Source: Spirosoma profusum
GTDB lineage: Bacteria; Bacteroidota; Bacteroidia; Cytophagales; Spirosomataceae
NCBI RefSeq assembly: GCF_014699005.1
Contig: NZ_JACWZY010000019.1
Span: forward strand, 1 to 64,000
DNA: 64,000 nucleotides
Direction of reading: 5' to 3'
Shown here: positions 51,769 to 60,895 of the stretch, piece after piece
Layout of the letters: each line of letters opens with the position of its first letter
Position numbering within the stretch: position 1 is the stretch's first letter
Position numbers and translations under genes: made by a program
The notes under the pieces: generated by a model
Databases searched by the model: none
Told to the model about the DNA's origin: nothing
Seen by the model: only the letters and a program-made list of their open reading frames with translations

Positions 51769-52704
51769 ATGAAGTGGATTAAGTATATAGTGATTGCCAG
51801 TTGGCTATGCCTGTGGAATGCATTCCCATCACTAAGTCAGGCCAAGCCACCGCCACAGACTGTCGCTGATGACGGCCTGGCTACGGTAAAAGGCACCATA
51901 CTCGATGCAGAAACCAAAAAACCAATCGCCGGCGCTACTATTGAGGCCAAAAATCAGAGCGGAATTATACAGGATAAGCAACCTACGAATGCCGACGGTA
52001 CGTATCAGCTTAAAATCTCCCCTAAGCAAACGTACATTTTTATGGCGAAGGCAAACGGGTACGCTCCTTTTGAAGAAGTATTTGCATTTACATCCGACCG
52101 GGCTAGTAGCATAGAAAGAATGCGCCCTACCCTGCTATATCGTCCAGGAAAGCAACCAATAGCCCAACAAACCCAACCCACCACAACGGCATCGGCAGTA
52201 AGCCAAACGCAGGCTTCTCCCTCAACCGTTGCACCCTCGGAAATCACCGCTCGCGGAACAGCGCAACCACCAACGTCCAGCACCAGCGCACGTGTAGCGC
52301 CCCCAAAAACGCTTGACGCCAAAATTATGTACACGCCCCCACCTCTAGTCGTGGTTCCTGGCAAAACCACGCAGTTGAAGGCAATTCAGTTTGTACAAAG
52401 TAAAGCAGAGTTATTGCCCGATGCTCAGCCCGCTTTAGAGCAGCTTCTGGCCTACATGCGTGATCATCCAACAACAGAAATTGAACTGGCGGGTCATACG
52501 GATAATCAGGGCGATTTCGATGAGAATTTGCGGCTTTCCAAGCAGCGCGTCGACGTAGTAAAAGACTTTCTGGTTCAGGGCGGCATTGCAGCTAACCGAA
52601 TTACAACACGAGGCTACGGCCCCACCCGCCCTATTGCCAACAATCGCAACGAAGTGTCCCGCCAGTTAAATCGGCGGGTAGAGATGATTGTGGTGAAGCA
52701 GTGA
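51769..52704 (+). CDS. OmpA-family protein with carboxypeptidase-regulatory-like domain
   Basis: The 311-aa exported protein has a signal peptide (YIVIASWLCLWNAFPSLSQ). A CarboxypepD_reg-like beta-sandwich (VKGTILDAETKKPIAGATIEAKN, shortened) is followed by a Pro/Thr/Ser linker. The C-terminal OmpA peptidoglycan-binding domain reads IELAGHTDNQGDFDENLRLS and the second motif is NRNEVSRQLNRRVEMIV. By family it anchors the outer membrane to peptidoglycan noncovalently. It has its own promoter and a possible operator upstream. Confidence 0.9.
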   Translation: MKWIKYIVIASWLCLWNAFPSLSQAKPPPQTVADDGLATVKGTILDAETKKPIAGATIEAKNQSGIIQDKQPTNADGTYQLKISPKQTYIFMAKANGYAPFEEVFAFTSDRASSIERMRPTLLYRPGKQPIAQQTQPTTTASAVSQTQASPSTVAPSEITARGTAQPPTSSTSARVAPPKTLDAKIMYTPPPLVVVPGKTTQLKAIQFVQSKAELLPDAQPALEQLLAYMRDHPTTEIELAGHTDNQGDFDENLRLSKQRVDVVKDFLVQGGIAANRITTRGYGPTRPIANNRNEVSRQLNRRVEMIVVKQ

Positions 52705-52740
52705 CGTAGCACAGGGCTAGTTGCCCTCTGCCCCATGCCC

Positions 52741-53598
52741 CTATGCCTTTCTCCCCAACCAAAGCCCACCAATCACCAGGAACGTACCGGCAATTGTATA
52801 TAACGTAATCGGTTCATCCATGAACAGGTAGGAATAGGTAAAGCCGAAAATGGGGCAGAGATAAAGCCAGAGTGACGCCCGAATAGGATCTTGCTTCACC
52901 AAATAGAACCACAGTTGAAGCGCTCCTACTGATACCGGCAAAATCAACCAGAGCACTGATGCCCAAAAGCGTACGTCGTAGTGAGCTCCACTGAAATCGG
53001 CAAACAGGAACGTAAAGGGCAGTAGAAGTAGTCCGCCAATAAGTACCTGCCAGCCATTAATGACTAGATTGGGTAATCGCCAGTCGAACCGGGCGTAGTA
53101 CACCGTCGCCGCCGACACCGAGACCATACCCACCGACAGAATAAGCAGACCTTCTATGGTTGCGTAACTGTTTTGCAGGAGTGGATACGTAGCAGCTGCT
53201 ACGCCTAACAGCCCCAGCACTAAACCGCCTAGTTCGTTCCAGCGGGGTTTTCGACGTAGCCACAATGCAGAAAGCAAGGCAATCAGCAATGGATTGGTAG
53301 CGGTAGACAAACTTCCGATACCCGCCGATACCTGCTTCATAGCCAGCACAAAAGACCCTAGATAAATCGTTGTGTTCAGTAAGGCGAAAATAGTCAGCCG
53401 TTGCCATTCTATCCGTGTTGGCGACGCATTGGGCAAACGTTGGATACCATACGCGAACAGAACCATTCCACTTCCTGCAATTAGAAAACGAATATTGGCC
53501 AGTATCAGCGGATGAACAGATTGGACACCGAATTTTGTAGCAACGGAAGCCGAGGCCCAGAGAGCCGCAAAAAGAAGACCGGGTAATACTGATTTCAT
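52741..53598 (-). CDS. EamA-type DMT family transporter
   Basis: From ATG 53598 the 285-aa protein has ten hydrophobic segments in two EamA repeats (LLFAALWASASVATKFGVQS, LTIFALLNTTIYLGSFVLAM, VLGLLGVAAATYPLL, GLLILSVGMVSVSAATVYY, LWLYLCPIFGFTYSYLFMDE, AGTFLVIGGLWLG). It exports an unspecified metabolite. A TTG at 53616 overlapping the HNH gene is less likely. It starts 10 bp after the HNH gene in the same direction, so it may be read from the defence operon or from a promoter inside it. Confidence 0.9.
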   Translation of the reverse strand: MKSVLPGLLFAALWASASVATKFGVQSVHPLILANIRFLIAGSGMVLFAYGIQRLPNASPTRIEWQRLTIFALLNTTIYLGSFVLAMKQVSAGIGSLSTATNPLLIALLSALWLRRKPRWNELGGLVLGLLGVAAATYPLLQNSYATIEGLLILSVGMVSVSAATVYYARFDWRLPNLVINGWQVLIGGLLLLPFTFLFADFSGAHYDVRFWASVLWLILPVSVGALQLWFYLVKQDPIRASLWLYLCPIFGFTYSYLFMDEPITLYTIAGTFLVIGGLWLGRKA

Positions 53599-53608
53599 TC
53601 GTTTCGAC

Positions 53609-54232
53609 TCAATCAAAGAAATCAGTAGGAAGGCTCTGAATTGCTTTAATTGAGCGCATTAGCATGGTAAAATGACTGTCACGAGATAACAGCTTTTTTA
53701 TTAGTAATTCCTTTTCTAATTCTTCACGCTGATTGCATAATACCTTTGCAGTGTGCCATTCAGCAACGGCATTGACAACCTCATGATGCTTGTCTTTTAC
53801 AGCAGGTTTTAAATCTTTGTGAAGGTGATTAAGCAAATTAGCCGTATTTACTGCTTTTTGATTGGATGAATCCCGCGCTTTAAATAAAGCATTTCCTCCA
53901 AATTCGACAATGTAAATAATTTCCCGCTCTACGTCATCGTCAGGATTACACGGATCAAGGTAACCGCCCTCTGGCGTAGTTTTAGGCTTTTTCTTATTTG
54001 CCTTCTGATCTATAGCATACAGATTTTTCCATTCGTATTTAAGATCAGGCCGTTCGTGTTGCGTCAGGAAATGGTCAATCTCCATTTCCTTCGGGCTATC
54101 AAACACCTTTTCGGTTAAATAGCACTTACCATTAAAGACTTGATGCAGTACGTCAATTACGTCTGAACTCCGGTAAGAAATTTGGCTGGCTAATGAAGGT
54201 GGAGCGGACACGCCCCGTACTACGTTAATCAT
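53609..54232 (-). CDS. PtuB-like HNH endonuclease (Septu-like system)
   Basis: The 207-aa protein matches the TIGR02646/PtuB-type HNH nucleases: C37-YLTEK, then E51-I-D53-H54-F (the first catalytic motif), P62-DLKYEWKN70-LYAID, and GGYLDPCNPDDDVEREI. In typical PtuB the first motif is CxxC; here it is CYLT, so one zinc ligand is missing. It overlaps the ATPase gene by 4 bp (ATGA), a translational coupling. By established work on Septu, the ATPase senses phage infection and the HNH protein cleaves DNA; this pair is inferred from the arrangement. The region is AT-richer than its neighbours. Confidence 0.85.
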   Translation of the reverse strand: MINVVRGVSAPPSLASQISYRSSDVIDVLHQVFNGKCYLTEKVFDSPKEMEIDHFLTQHERPDLKYEWKNLYAIDQKANKKKPKTTPEGGYLDPCNPDDDVEREIIYIVEFGGNALFKARDSSNQKAVNTANLLNHLHKDLKPAVKDKHHEVVNAVAEWHTAKVLCNQREELEKELLIKKLLSRDSHFTMLMRSIKAIQSLPTDFFD

Positions 54233-55503
54233 TGATGGGCAATCTGTTGGGCTTCTTGCTGAGCAATTAATAACTCTAATTCTACTTTTAGGGTCGGAGA
54301 AAGATAAGCACTATTCTCATCGTAAATTTTCTGCAAAGCAGCTTTCATTTCCTCCGGTTTATTTCCAAACGTATTTAACACACTGTTGACCTGCAAAATG
54401 ATATCATCTGCGGCTTTAGAATACTCATTATTCAAGCCAAAATGAGACATCATTAAATCAGAATAACTCCGCCCAACAGCGTCTTCACTGATACGAGTTT
54501 CTTTCGTAGTAAGATCAAAAATAGTCGCGTTTTTTATGCTGGCAATTACTGCTGGTGAGTGCGTAGCAGCAATGAATTGTATATTGGGAAATAAGTCTAT
54601 TAATAGTGGTAAAATCTGCTCTTGCAGTTGAAGGTGTAGATGCGCTTCTGGCTCATCTATTAAAACAATGCCGCAAGGATCATAACTATAATCGTTGACT
54701 TGCTTGCGAATAAGATCAACTCGCATAAACAAGTCCATTAAAATAGTTAAGACAGCCGAAAAACCTTCTGGTAATATATCAAATGTAAGTCTACGACCAT
54801 CTTCTAAATGAAGATAAAATTCATAGCTTTTGTGATCAAATTCGATTGAGTCAATTTTAATCCCAAAAACCTCACTTAGCTTTTCGCGTAGAGTTTTAAA
54901 GAAAGCTTCCGTTGTCTTTACTTGTTCAATACGCTGATCAATTTGAGCAAACGCTTGATCAATTTTTTTATTGACTAAATATTGTTTAAATGCTGATGTG
55001 AAATAGTTAGTAGAATCTTTAGAATTTAGCTTATCAACAAAATCTAATTCCTTAGAAGGGCCATCAACTTCCTGAATAGAAATCCATCGTCTTGCTTTGA
55101 AATAAGAGTACACTTTAATGTGATAATGATTGAAAATCTCTTGAGGCATAATCGCTCTTATTTCCCCGTTTTTATTAATGTTATGAGGTATAGTGAAATT
55201 AATTTCTACTTGAAATAAGATCTTCCCGGGAGGAACTGTGGTTTCATTTATTCTAATAACTTCTTTTTCTGCAACTACTGTACTAGCGATTAATTTTGGC
55301 CTTTCACTTTCAGGTCTATCCTCAAAAAAAAATCGACGATCAATTGCGCTTAAAATCGTACTCTTACCCGAACCATTCTTCCCTGTAAGAATTAGATGAC
55401 TGAATGGCTTATAATCGTGTAATTCAATATTAAATTTCTTGTACGCGTAACAATCGTTTACGTACAAGGATTTGATATAAGGAAATTCTTCCGGCTTAAT
55501 CAT
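54229..55503 (-). CDS. PtuA-like AAA/ABC-type ATPase (Septu-like system)
   Basis: The 424-aa ATPase has a Walker A motif at 41-49 (GKNGSGKST), and Walker B with catalytic D283-E284 (CGIVLIDEPEAHLHLQLQEQ). The switch segment is FIAATHSPAVIA, and the signature loop is degenerate (LPEGFSAVLTI). A central insert of about 150 residues (FNHYHIKVYSYFKARRWIS and following) fits SMC-like/OLD-type ATPases. PtuA proteins form complexes with PtuB. AT-rich composition and only two or so TACGT/ACGTA words indicate foreign origin. It has its own promoter candidate at 55520. Confidence 0.85.
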   Translation of the reverse strand: MIKPEEFPYIKSLYVNDCYAYKKFNIELHDYKPFSHLILTGKNGSGKSTILSAIDRRFFFEDRPESERPKLIASTVVAEKEVIRINETTVPPGKILFQVEINFTIPHNINKNGEIRAIMPQEIFNHYHIKVYSYFKARRWISIQEVDGPSKELDFVDKLNSKDSTNYFTSAFKQYLVNKKIDQAFAQIDQRIEQVKTTEAFFKTLREKLSEVFGIKIDSIEFDHKSYEFYLHLEDGRRLTFDILPEGFSAVLTILMDLFMRVDLIRKQVNDYSYDPCGIVLIDEPEAHLHLQLQEQILPLLIDLFPNIQFIAATHSPAVIASIKNATIFDLTTKETRISEDAVGRSYSDLMMSHFGLNNEYSKAADDIILQVNSVLNTFGNKPEEMKAALQKIYDENSAYLSPTLKVELELLIAQQEAQQIAHQ

Positions 55504-55519
55504 AATCGGTGGCTTTTCA

Positions 55520-55527
55520 CAAAGTTA
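55520..55527 (-). promoter_or_regulatory. -7 promoter element for the Septu-like operon
   Basis: The minus strand reads TAACTTTG, an exact TAnnTTTG match, 16 bp before the ATPase start; a TTG lies 22 bp upstream at 55550-55552 as a possible -33 element. It lies in the 38-bp gap after nadE, so the pair need not depend on nadE transcription. Confidence 0.5.
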
Positions 55528-55541
55528 ACCATAATGGCTTC

Positions 55542-57626
55542 CTAAAACCCAATCTTCCCCTTACGCGTATTTGGCTTCTGCTCGGCGGCCCAGTCGCGCA
55601 TGTCGGCGAGTTCCTTCTCGAAACCACCGGATAAAATCGGGAAGCGGCACCAGGAACGGGGATCGAGATTGTGATCGTCGAGGTGGAAGCTGGGGGCGTA
55701 GCGTTCGCGTTTCCACTGATTGCGGCTCCAGAGTTTGAAGAATCGTTCGACCCAGAGTAGCAGTTTTTCGCGGTCGTGTACACCTGCATAACGTACTTCC
55801 ACAATACGTAATACGTCCACGGGTGGCTGCTTATCGCGGACAGCTGCCTCTTCGATGGAGTTCAGTACGTCGTAGGGCATCAGATCGTCTTCGTCGGTCT
55901 GTTTTTTGTCCAGCGGACGTAGTTCGGCGGTGGGTTGCAGGTTATTCACGGCACTCAATCCGTTCACTTTTATTAACTGGTCGGATGAGTTCGGATCAGA
56001 AACGGAACCAGTTCGGTCGGCGGGGGTCCATTCGTTTTTCACGTTCAGGCCAACCGTTTCGAGCCAACGTAGCCAGCCGCGTAGAAAATGCTTGTCGATA
56101 CCCGTAATCGGTGAAATACTGCCCGCCGTATCACCATCCATCGTCGCATAACCGACAGCGGCTTCAGAGCGGTTCGACGTACTGAGCAATAGCGCGTTGT
56201 TAATGTTCGCCATCATCCAGATACCCGGAGCCCGTACCCGCGCCTGAATATTTTGCAGTGCTACGTCGTCGGTATCCCAGGAAAGTTTCCGACCCAGTTG
56301 TTCTTCAATCAGTCCGCGATACGTATCAACCAGGCCATTGATGTTGATATTCAGGAACGTAGCACCAATATCGTCGGCCAGCATTTTGGCAGAATTGAAC
56401 GTATCATCCGACGAGTTTTCGGTACCCTGATACATGACTGTCAGCAACTTACTAACCATCTGCTCCGACGTAGTACAATCCTGAATCGCTTTTATATAAC
56501 TCAATTTCTTTTTAACTCCCTCAATACCAATATTTTCAATCGCCATTCGAATCATCAGAAACACCAGAGCCGCAATGGCCGACGAATCAGCGCCCCCGCT
56601 CAACGACAATACGTAGCCCTGCGAGCGACTTTTCCGCAGGTAATCGAACAGTCCCAGCGCAACAGCACGCGCAAATTCTTCTTCCTTCAGATACCCGCCA
56701 CGTTCCCAGGCTTCGAGTTCGGCTTTCTGTATAACTGGCGCAACATCAGGCCAGTCGAAACGGTCTGTTACGCGCAGATTTGGGTACGCCAGGGCAAGAT
56801 TACCCCGGTTCTGGGTCTGACTCAGGCGGGTAGCATCCACGTCGATTACGGCTGGCACAATCAGGAAATCTTCGTAGCTCAGCCGCGCTCCCGACACCAG
56901 CAGTTCGCCGTTGGAAGCCACCATTGCATCGCCGTCGAAAATGATACGTCCTGATTCGTTGCCCAACATGTTCGCATACACGTAGCTCACGCCAAACGCC
57001 CGCGACCCATCCACCACAAACCGTTCCCTAACCTGCGATTTCAGAAAAGCAAAATGGCTGGCCGTGGGATTCAGAATAATATCGATCCCTCGTTCATAGA
57101 GCATCCGGCCAGGGCGGTTCGATACCCACGCATCTTCGCAAATCTCGAACCCAATCCGCACACCCGACAGGTCGAAAACAATATCCCCAAACGGGTACAT
57201 GAAATCGCCGATTTTTATTTCTTCGCGCACATACGCCGGCCACGGCTGGAACCAGCGTGTTTCGTAATGCACGCCGTTATTCGCCATATTCTGCTTCACT
57301 GCAAAACCCAGAATCCGCTTATTAGCGATCAGACAAGCCACATCGAACGTGCGGTTATTGTGACGTAATGGCAACCCAACCGCCACCGCAATATCGTTCG
57401 TATGTTCCACGATATCGAGCAGTGAAGCAATGGACTGATCGATGGTATTTTGGGCAAAAAAGGCATCCTCACAGCCATAACCCGAAATACATAACTCCGT
57501 CAGACACAGCAAACTGACATTCTGACGTTGTGCTTCGGCAATGGCATTGATGATGTTTTGTTTATTGGATTCCCAAGCAAGTGGGGTTTGATTCAGGACA
57601 CCAGCGGCAATTTTGAGGAGTTTCAT
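55542..57626 (-). CDS. nadE: Glutamine-dependent NAD+ synthetase
   Basis: The 694-aa enzyme has an N-terminal nitrilase-type glutaminase domain with Cys in GFEICEDAWVSNRPGRMLYE and Glu in CLTELCISGYGCED. The C-terminal synthetase domain has the PP-loop LSLSGGADSSAIAALVF and STSNRSEAAVGYATMDGD. It amidates deamido-NAD to NAD+ as the last step of de novo and salvage synthesis, with ammonia channelled from glutamine. Full length. It is followed in the same direction by the PtuA-like gene after 38 bp, which looks like insertion of a defence cassette downstream. Confidence 0.95.
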   Translation of the reverse strand: MKLLKIAAGVLNQTPLAWESNKQNIINAIAEAQRQNVSLLCLTELCISGYGCEDAFFAQNTIDQSIASLLDIVEHTNDIAVAVGLPLRHNNRTFDVACLIANKRILGFAVKQNMANNGVHYETRWFQPWPAYVREEIKIGDFMYPFGDIVFDLSGVRIGFEICEDAWVSNRPGRMLYERGIDIILNPTASHFAFLKSQVRERFVVDGSRAFGVSYVYANMLGNESGRIIFDGDAMVASNGELLVSGARLSYEDFLIVPAVIDVDATRLSQTQNRGNLALAYPNLRVTDRFDWPDVAPVIQKAELEAWERGGYLKEEEFARAVALGLFDYLRKSRSQGYVLSLSGGADSSAIAALVFLMIRMAIENIGIEGVKKKLSYIKAIQDCTTSEQMVSKLLTVMYQGTENSSDDTFNSAKMLADDIGATFLNININGLVDTYRGLIEEQLGRKLSWDTDDVALQNIQARVRAPGIWMMANINNALLLSTSNRSEAAVGYATMDGDTAGSISPITGIDKHFLRGWLRWLETVGLNVKNEWTPADRTGSVSDPNSSDQLIKVNGLSAVNNLQPTAELRPLDKKQTDEDDLMPYDVLNSIEEAAVRDKQPPVDVLRIVEVRYAGVHDREKLLLWVERFFKLWSRNQWKRERYAPSFHLDDHNLDPRSWCRFPILSGGFEKELADMRDWAAEQKPNTRKGKIGF

Positions 57627-57642
57627 GTTTAATGAGTGAAAT

Positions 57643-57658
57643 CGGACCGCCGAAGCGG
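57643..57658. repeat. Degenerate GC-rich repeat core
   Basis: CGGACCGCCGAAGCGG resembles the CGGGCCGCCGGAGCGG core at 34960 and 48882 at 14 of 16 positions. No paired arms are recognised here. Confidence 0.4.
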
Positions 57659-57833
57659 AGCGAATGAGAGAAAGCGCGAATATTTAGCTTCCGCCTTTCT
57701 GATTCAGCATAAAATATACTTCTGCAAGAATAACAAAAATGCGGGGGAAATGGGTTTATAAACGTAATACCTGGGCCTTAATTTGTGATGGCTCGCAACG
57801 TCTGTCACAGGTAGGGCCATGTCGAAATTTTGA

Positions 57834-57953
57834 GAAACTGTCTGAAAAACCCCTAAATCCCCTGAAGGGGACTTAACTCGCACTCGAACAAAGTCCCCTT
57901 CAGGGGATTTATGGGTTTTTGAACGAATTACAAAATAGTTTTCAGACAGCTTC
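57834..57953. mobile_element. 120-bp MITE-like element, copy 2
   Basis: The element is the reverse complement of copy 1 at 23455-23568 with one extra 6-bp segment (CTCGAA on this strand) and few substitutions. Terminal inverted repeats are GAAACTGTCTGAAAA and TTTTCAGACAGCTTC, and the flanking 3-bp duplication is TGA (57831-57833 and 57954-57956). Copy 1 has TAA, so the target is TNA. It has no coding capacity. Confidence 0.85.
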
Positions 57954-58485
57954 TGAGCTCGACTTTAGCTGTTTGAAAAATGCTTATAGCCGTTTCCTGG
58001 ATGGATAGGCCACGTTGGTGATTTATTTTTGAACATCTGCTCTAGAATGAGGGTATTCAAAAATTTAGCAAGTACGTATTTAGGCCTATACAAGCCAATT
58101 TAGGGCATTCTCGAAAGGCTAAAGTCAAGCTGAGAAAAAAACTATTTTCGGTTAGCCATTAGATCTCACCATTTAGCTCATCGACTTTCATTTGACGACG
58201 TACCACATTGAAGACGAACGTAACGGGTTAATAGAACCTCAATCTGGTGCGTTAACGGTATCGGCTGGTTTGCTCCACTCGGTTGCTAATAAACCAGATT
58301 GATAGCAATGACGGATTTCAGTACGTCCGTTTTTAGCCCTCAATGTGCAGGAGAAAGAATGTAGAGCATTTATACTTCGAGGCTGGACCAGTAGCTTATT
58401 ATTGACTTAGATGTTAAAACAATAGCCTATAAATTTAGCTTTTCCCGGTGATAGCAAATTCATTACTTCGTAAATACGTAACGTT
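57954..58485. other. 532-bp intergenic stretch, no gene recognised
   Basis: The stretch downstream of the MITE has no convincing open frame. An inverted repeat (TCAATCTGGT at 58239-58248 with ACCAGATTGA at 58293-58302) encloses a 44-bp loop. A few TACGT/ACGTA words occur. It may be remnant mobile DNA or a non-coding RNA locus. Confidence 0.35.
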
Positions 58486-58677
58486 ATGGCAGATAAAACA
58501 CTGAAAAAAGTTGAAAAAGAGTACGAAGGACAACGTATTACTGGCAATCAGGATAATGGCACGGGCCACGGCAGCACAGGAAATGGTCGTAGTTCTACCT
58601 CCCATAAAAGCTCATCTAAAGGCAACCATAGTGCAGGAGGCTCTACGGGTGGCAGCAAATCTGGTCGTAGTAAATAG
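58486..58677 (+). CDS. Small Ser/Gly-rich protein
   Basis: The 63-aa protein begins with a charged helix (ADKTLKKVEKEYEGQRITGN) and ends in a low-complexity Ser/Gly/Lys/His tail (SSKGNHSAGGSTGGSKSGRS). No family is recognised. A hairpin terminator 25 bp past its stop supports a real transcription unit. The basic, disordered tail suggests nucleic-acid or stress-protein association, an inference. Confidence 0.55.
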   Translation: MADKTLKKVEKEYEGQRITGNQDNGTGHGSTGNGRSSTSHKSSSKGNHSAGGSTGGSKSGRSK

Positions 58678-58701
58678 GTAGCATAGTTTGGATAAATACC
58701 C

Positions 58702-58735
58702 AGCAAGGTCTGCCAATGGTGGGCCTTGCTCTTTT
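58702..58735 (+). terminator. Terminator after the small Ser/Gly-rich gene
   Basis: AGCAAGG (58702-58708) pairs with CCTTGCT (58724-58730), extended by TCTGCC/GGTGGG pairing, followed by CTTTT. Confidence 0.7.
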
Positions 58736-58811
58736 AGAAACATTAAGTTAGTAAGACTGCACAATTCACATTAGCTGACTTACAAGGCTATTTTTATCTA
58801 ACTATTGAACA

Positions 58812-59594
58812 ATGATTCAGATCAATTCATGGTTCACGCTGGGTCTGACAGCACTGCTATTTTTCCTCACTATTTTCGGTCGGTATGTCCTGTTTTCGCT
58901 TGTGTTCTGGTGGTTATTTACCCGTTCCAAAAGCGGTTATCAAGCTATTCGAACAGCTCAGCGTCGTTCTGGAAAGTCAAATCAGCAGTGGCGGGAAATT
59001 GGCTGGTCAGCGCTGACGTCGCTGGTTTTTACCGGTATTGCCGTTGGTGTTATGCTCGCGTATCAAAGGGGCTACACCAAAATCTACACGGATATTCATA
59101 GCTATGGCTTGATCTGGTATCCGGTGAGTATTAGTCTGGTACTCCTTATTCATGAAACCTATTATTACTGGCTCCACCGCTGGATGCACAAACCGGGTGT
59201 GTACAAGTGGGTTCATAAAACGCATCACGACAGCCTGATTACCACTCCCTGGTCGGCCTTTTCGTTTCATCCGCTTGAGAGTACGTTGCAAGCCATTGTG
59301 ATTCCGGCACTGACGTTCGTGCTGCCTCTTCATAGTACAGCCGTCGGTTTGATTCTGATTATCATGACTTTATCGGGAGCCATCAATCACTTGAATGTTG
59401 AAATCTACCCGCATGCGTTTGATCGGCACTGGCTGGGTCGATGGCTGATTGGCGCCACGCATCACAGCCTGCACCATAGCCAGTTCCGCTATAACTTTGG
59501 GCTTTATTTTACATTTTGGGACAAATGGATGAAGACGGAAAGTCCAGATTTCCACCAGCTCTTTAGTCAGAAAAGTGTTAAAAGTGACCACTGA
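58812..59594 (+). CDS. Sterol desaturase/fatty acid hydroxylase family protein
   Basis: The 260-aa membrane enzyme has the di-iron His boxes HETYYYWLHRWMH, HKTHHDS and THHSLHHS, typical of the fatty acid hydroxylase superfamily. Hydrophobic segments include LGLTALLFFLTIFGRYVLFS and YPVSISLVLLIHE. Members oxidise lipids such as sterols, carotenoids or sphingoid acyl chains. The substrate here is unknown. The ATG at 58812 gives a normal-length product. The gene has few TACGT words relative to most of the window. Confidence 0.9.
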   Translation: MIQINSWFTLGLTALLFFLTIFGRYVLFSLVFWWLFTRSKSGYQAIRTAQRRSGKSNQQWREIGWSALTSLVFTGIAVGVMLAYQRGYTKIYTDIHSYGLIWYPVSISLVLLIHETYYYWLHRWMHKPGVYKWVHKTHHDSLITTPWSAFSFHPLESTLQAIVIPALTFVLPLHSTAVGLILIIMTLSGAINHLNVEIYPHAFDRHWLGRWLIGATHHSLHHSQFRYNFGLYFTFWDKWMKTESPDFHQLFSQKSVKSDH

Positions 59595-59802
59595 AAAAAC
59601 CGTTAAAATCAATTCCGTTACGTTACCTACTGCCGAACTTTTGTAAACGTCCACCAGGCCCATTGCCTCATTGCAACCAGAAAAATCGTCCGCTTTTTCG
59701 GTCGGTTGGGTTACGAATCGTAAGACGCTTAAGTGCGAATCAACCAAATTTCTCCACTAACCGATGCTTCTGATGAGGTTAGTAAAATCAGTTTAACAAA
59801 CG

Positions 59803-60699
59803 ATGGCAACTACAGATATTACCCAAATGCAGGACCCGCGCCAACAGTATCCCGTACCTCCCTTCAAACAGCAACAGCCGATAGAACCTCCTGGAGAGGA
59901 ATCAGAAATGAATCCCAAGGCCGATTACGGAGAACATTCGTACCGGGGAAGCGGAAAATTAGCGGGACGCAAAGCGCTAATAACTGGTGGGGACAGTGGC
60001 ATCGGTCGAGCCGTGGCACTGGCATTTGCCCGCGAAGGAGCCGACGTACTGATAGCTTATAATGAAGAAGATAAAGACGCTCAGGAAACAGTACGTTTGG
60101 TAGAGAAGTCGGGTCAGAAAGCCATTGCCGTAAAAGGAGATATTCAGCAGGAGAGGCATTGTCAGCAACTCGTTCAGCGAGTTATTGATGAGTGGGGCCA
60201 ACTGGATATTTTGGTCAACAATGCCGCTTTTCAAATGTCCCATCAATCCATTGCTGAATTTTCGGCCGAAGAGATTGATCGGACGTTTCGGACTAATGTC
60301 TTTGCGATGTTCTACCTCTGCAAAGCAGCGATGCCGCACCTAAAACCCGGCGCTTCCATTATTAACACGACGTCTATTCAGGCGTACGATCCAAAACCGC
60401 AATTGCTTCCCTATGCAGCCACAAAAGCTGCGATTGTCAATTTTACCAAAGCCTTTTCCGAAGAAGCAATGCAGCAGGGTGTTCGGGTCAATGCAGTTGC
60501 TCCCGGTCCCGTATGGACGCCCTTGATTCCATCGACCATGCCACCCGAAAAATTTGAAGAATTTGGAGCCGATACCCCACTGAAGCGCCCCGCCCAGCCA
60601 GTCGAATTGGCTCCTGTATACGTACTACTGGCGTCGCAGGAAGCGAGCTATATTACCGGTATGATTTACGGCGTAACTGGTGGCCGACCACTGGCTTAA
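59803..60699 (+). CDS. SDR-family oxidoreductase (YghA/YhdF-like)
   Basis: The 298-aa protein has an N-terminal extension (TDITQMQDPRQQYPVPPFKQ) typical of the YghA-like group, the NAD(P) motif ALITGGDSGIGRAVALAFAR, the NNAAFQ motif, and the catalytic Ser and Tyr-x-x-x-Lys (TTSIQAYDPKPQLLPYAATK). Family members are general aldehyde or sugar dehydrogenases often induced by stress. It lies 208 bp after the desaturase-like gene, and a GAPDH-like gene follows. It may form a stress-related cluster. Confidence 0.9.
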   Translation: MATTDITQMQDPRQQYPVPPFKQQQPIEPPGEESEMNPKADYGEHSYRGSGKLAGRKALITGGDSGIGRAVALAFAREGADVLIAYNEEDKDAQETVRLVEKSGQKAIAVKGDIQQERHCQQLVQRVIDEWGQLDILVNNAAFQMSHQSIAEFSAEEIDRTFRTNVFAMFYLCKAAMPHLKPGASIINTTSIQAYDPKPQLLPYAATKAAIVNFTKAFSEEAMQQGVRVNAVAPGPVWTPLIPSTMPPEKFEEFGADTPLKRPAQPVELAPVYVLLASQEASYITGMIYGVTGGRPLA

Positions 60700-60895
60700 A
60701 GCCATGTCAACTGATACGTATCGTCAATATTGATCTGACGGCAGAAGTTGTGACTCAGAGCGGTTTCTTTGTTTTCCATGTCATAGTTGGACTATTGATG
60801 GTACAAATTTCCTGGAATGCAGGAAACGAACCAAGCCATTAATTTTTGACTTATGCTAGTAGAGCAAATCTATTTTTCATCTAATCACAATCAGC

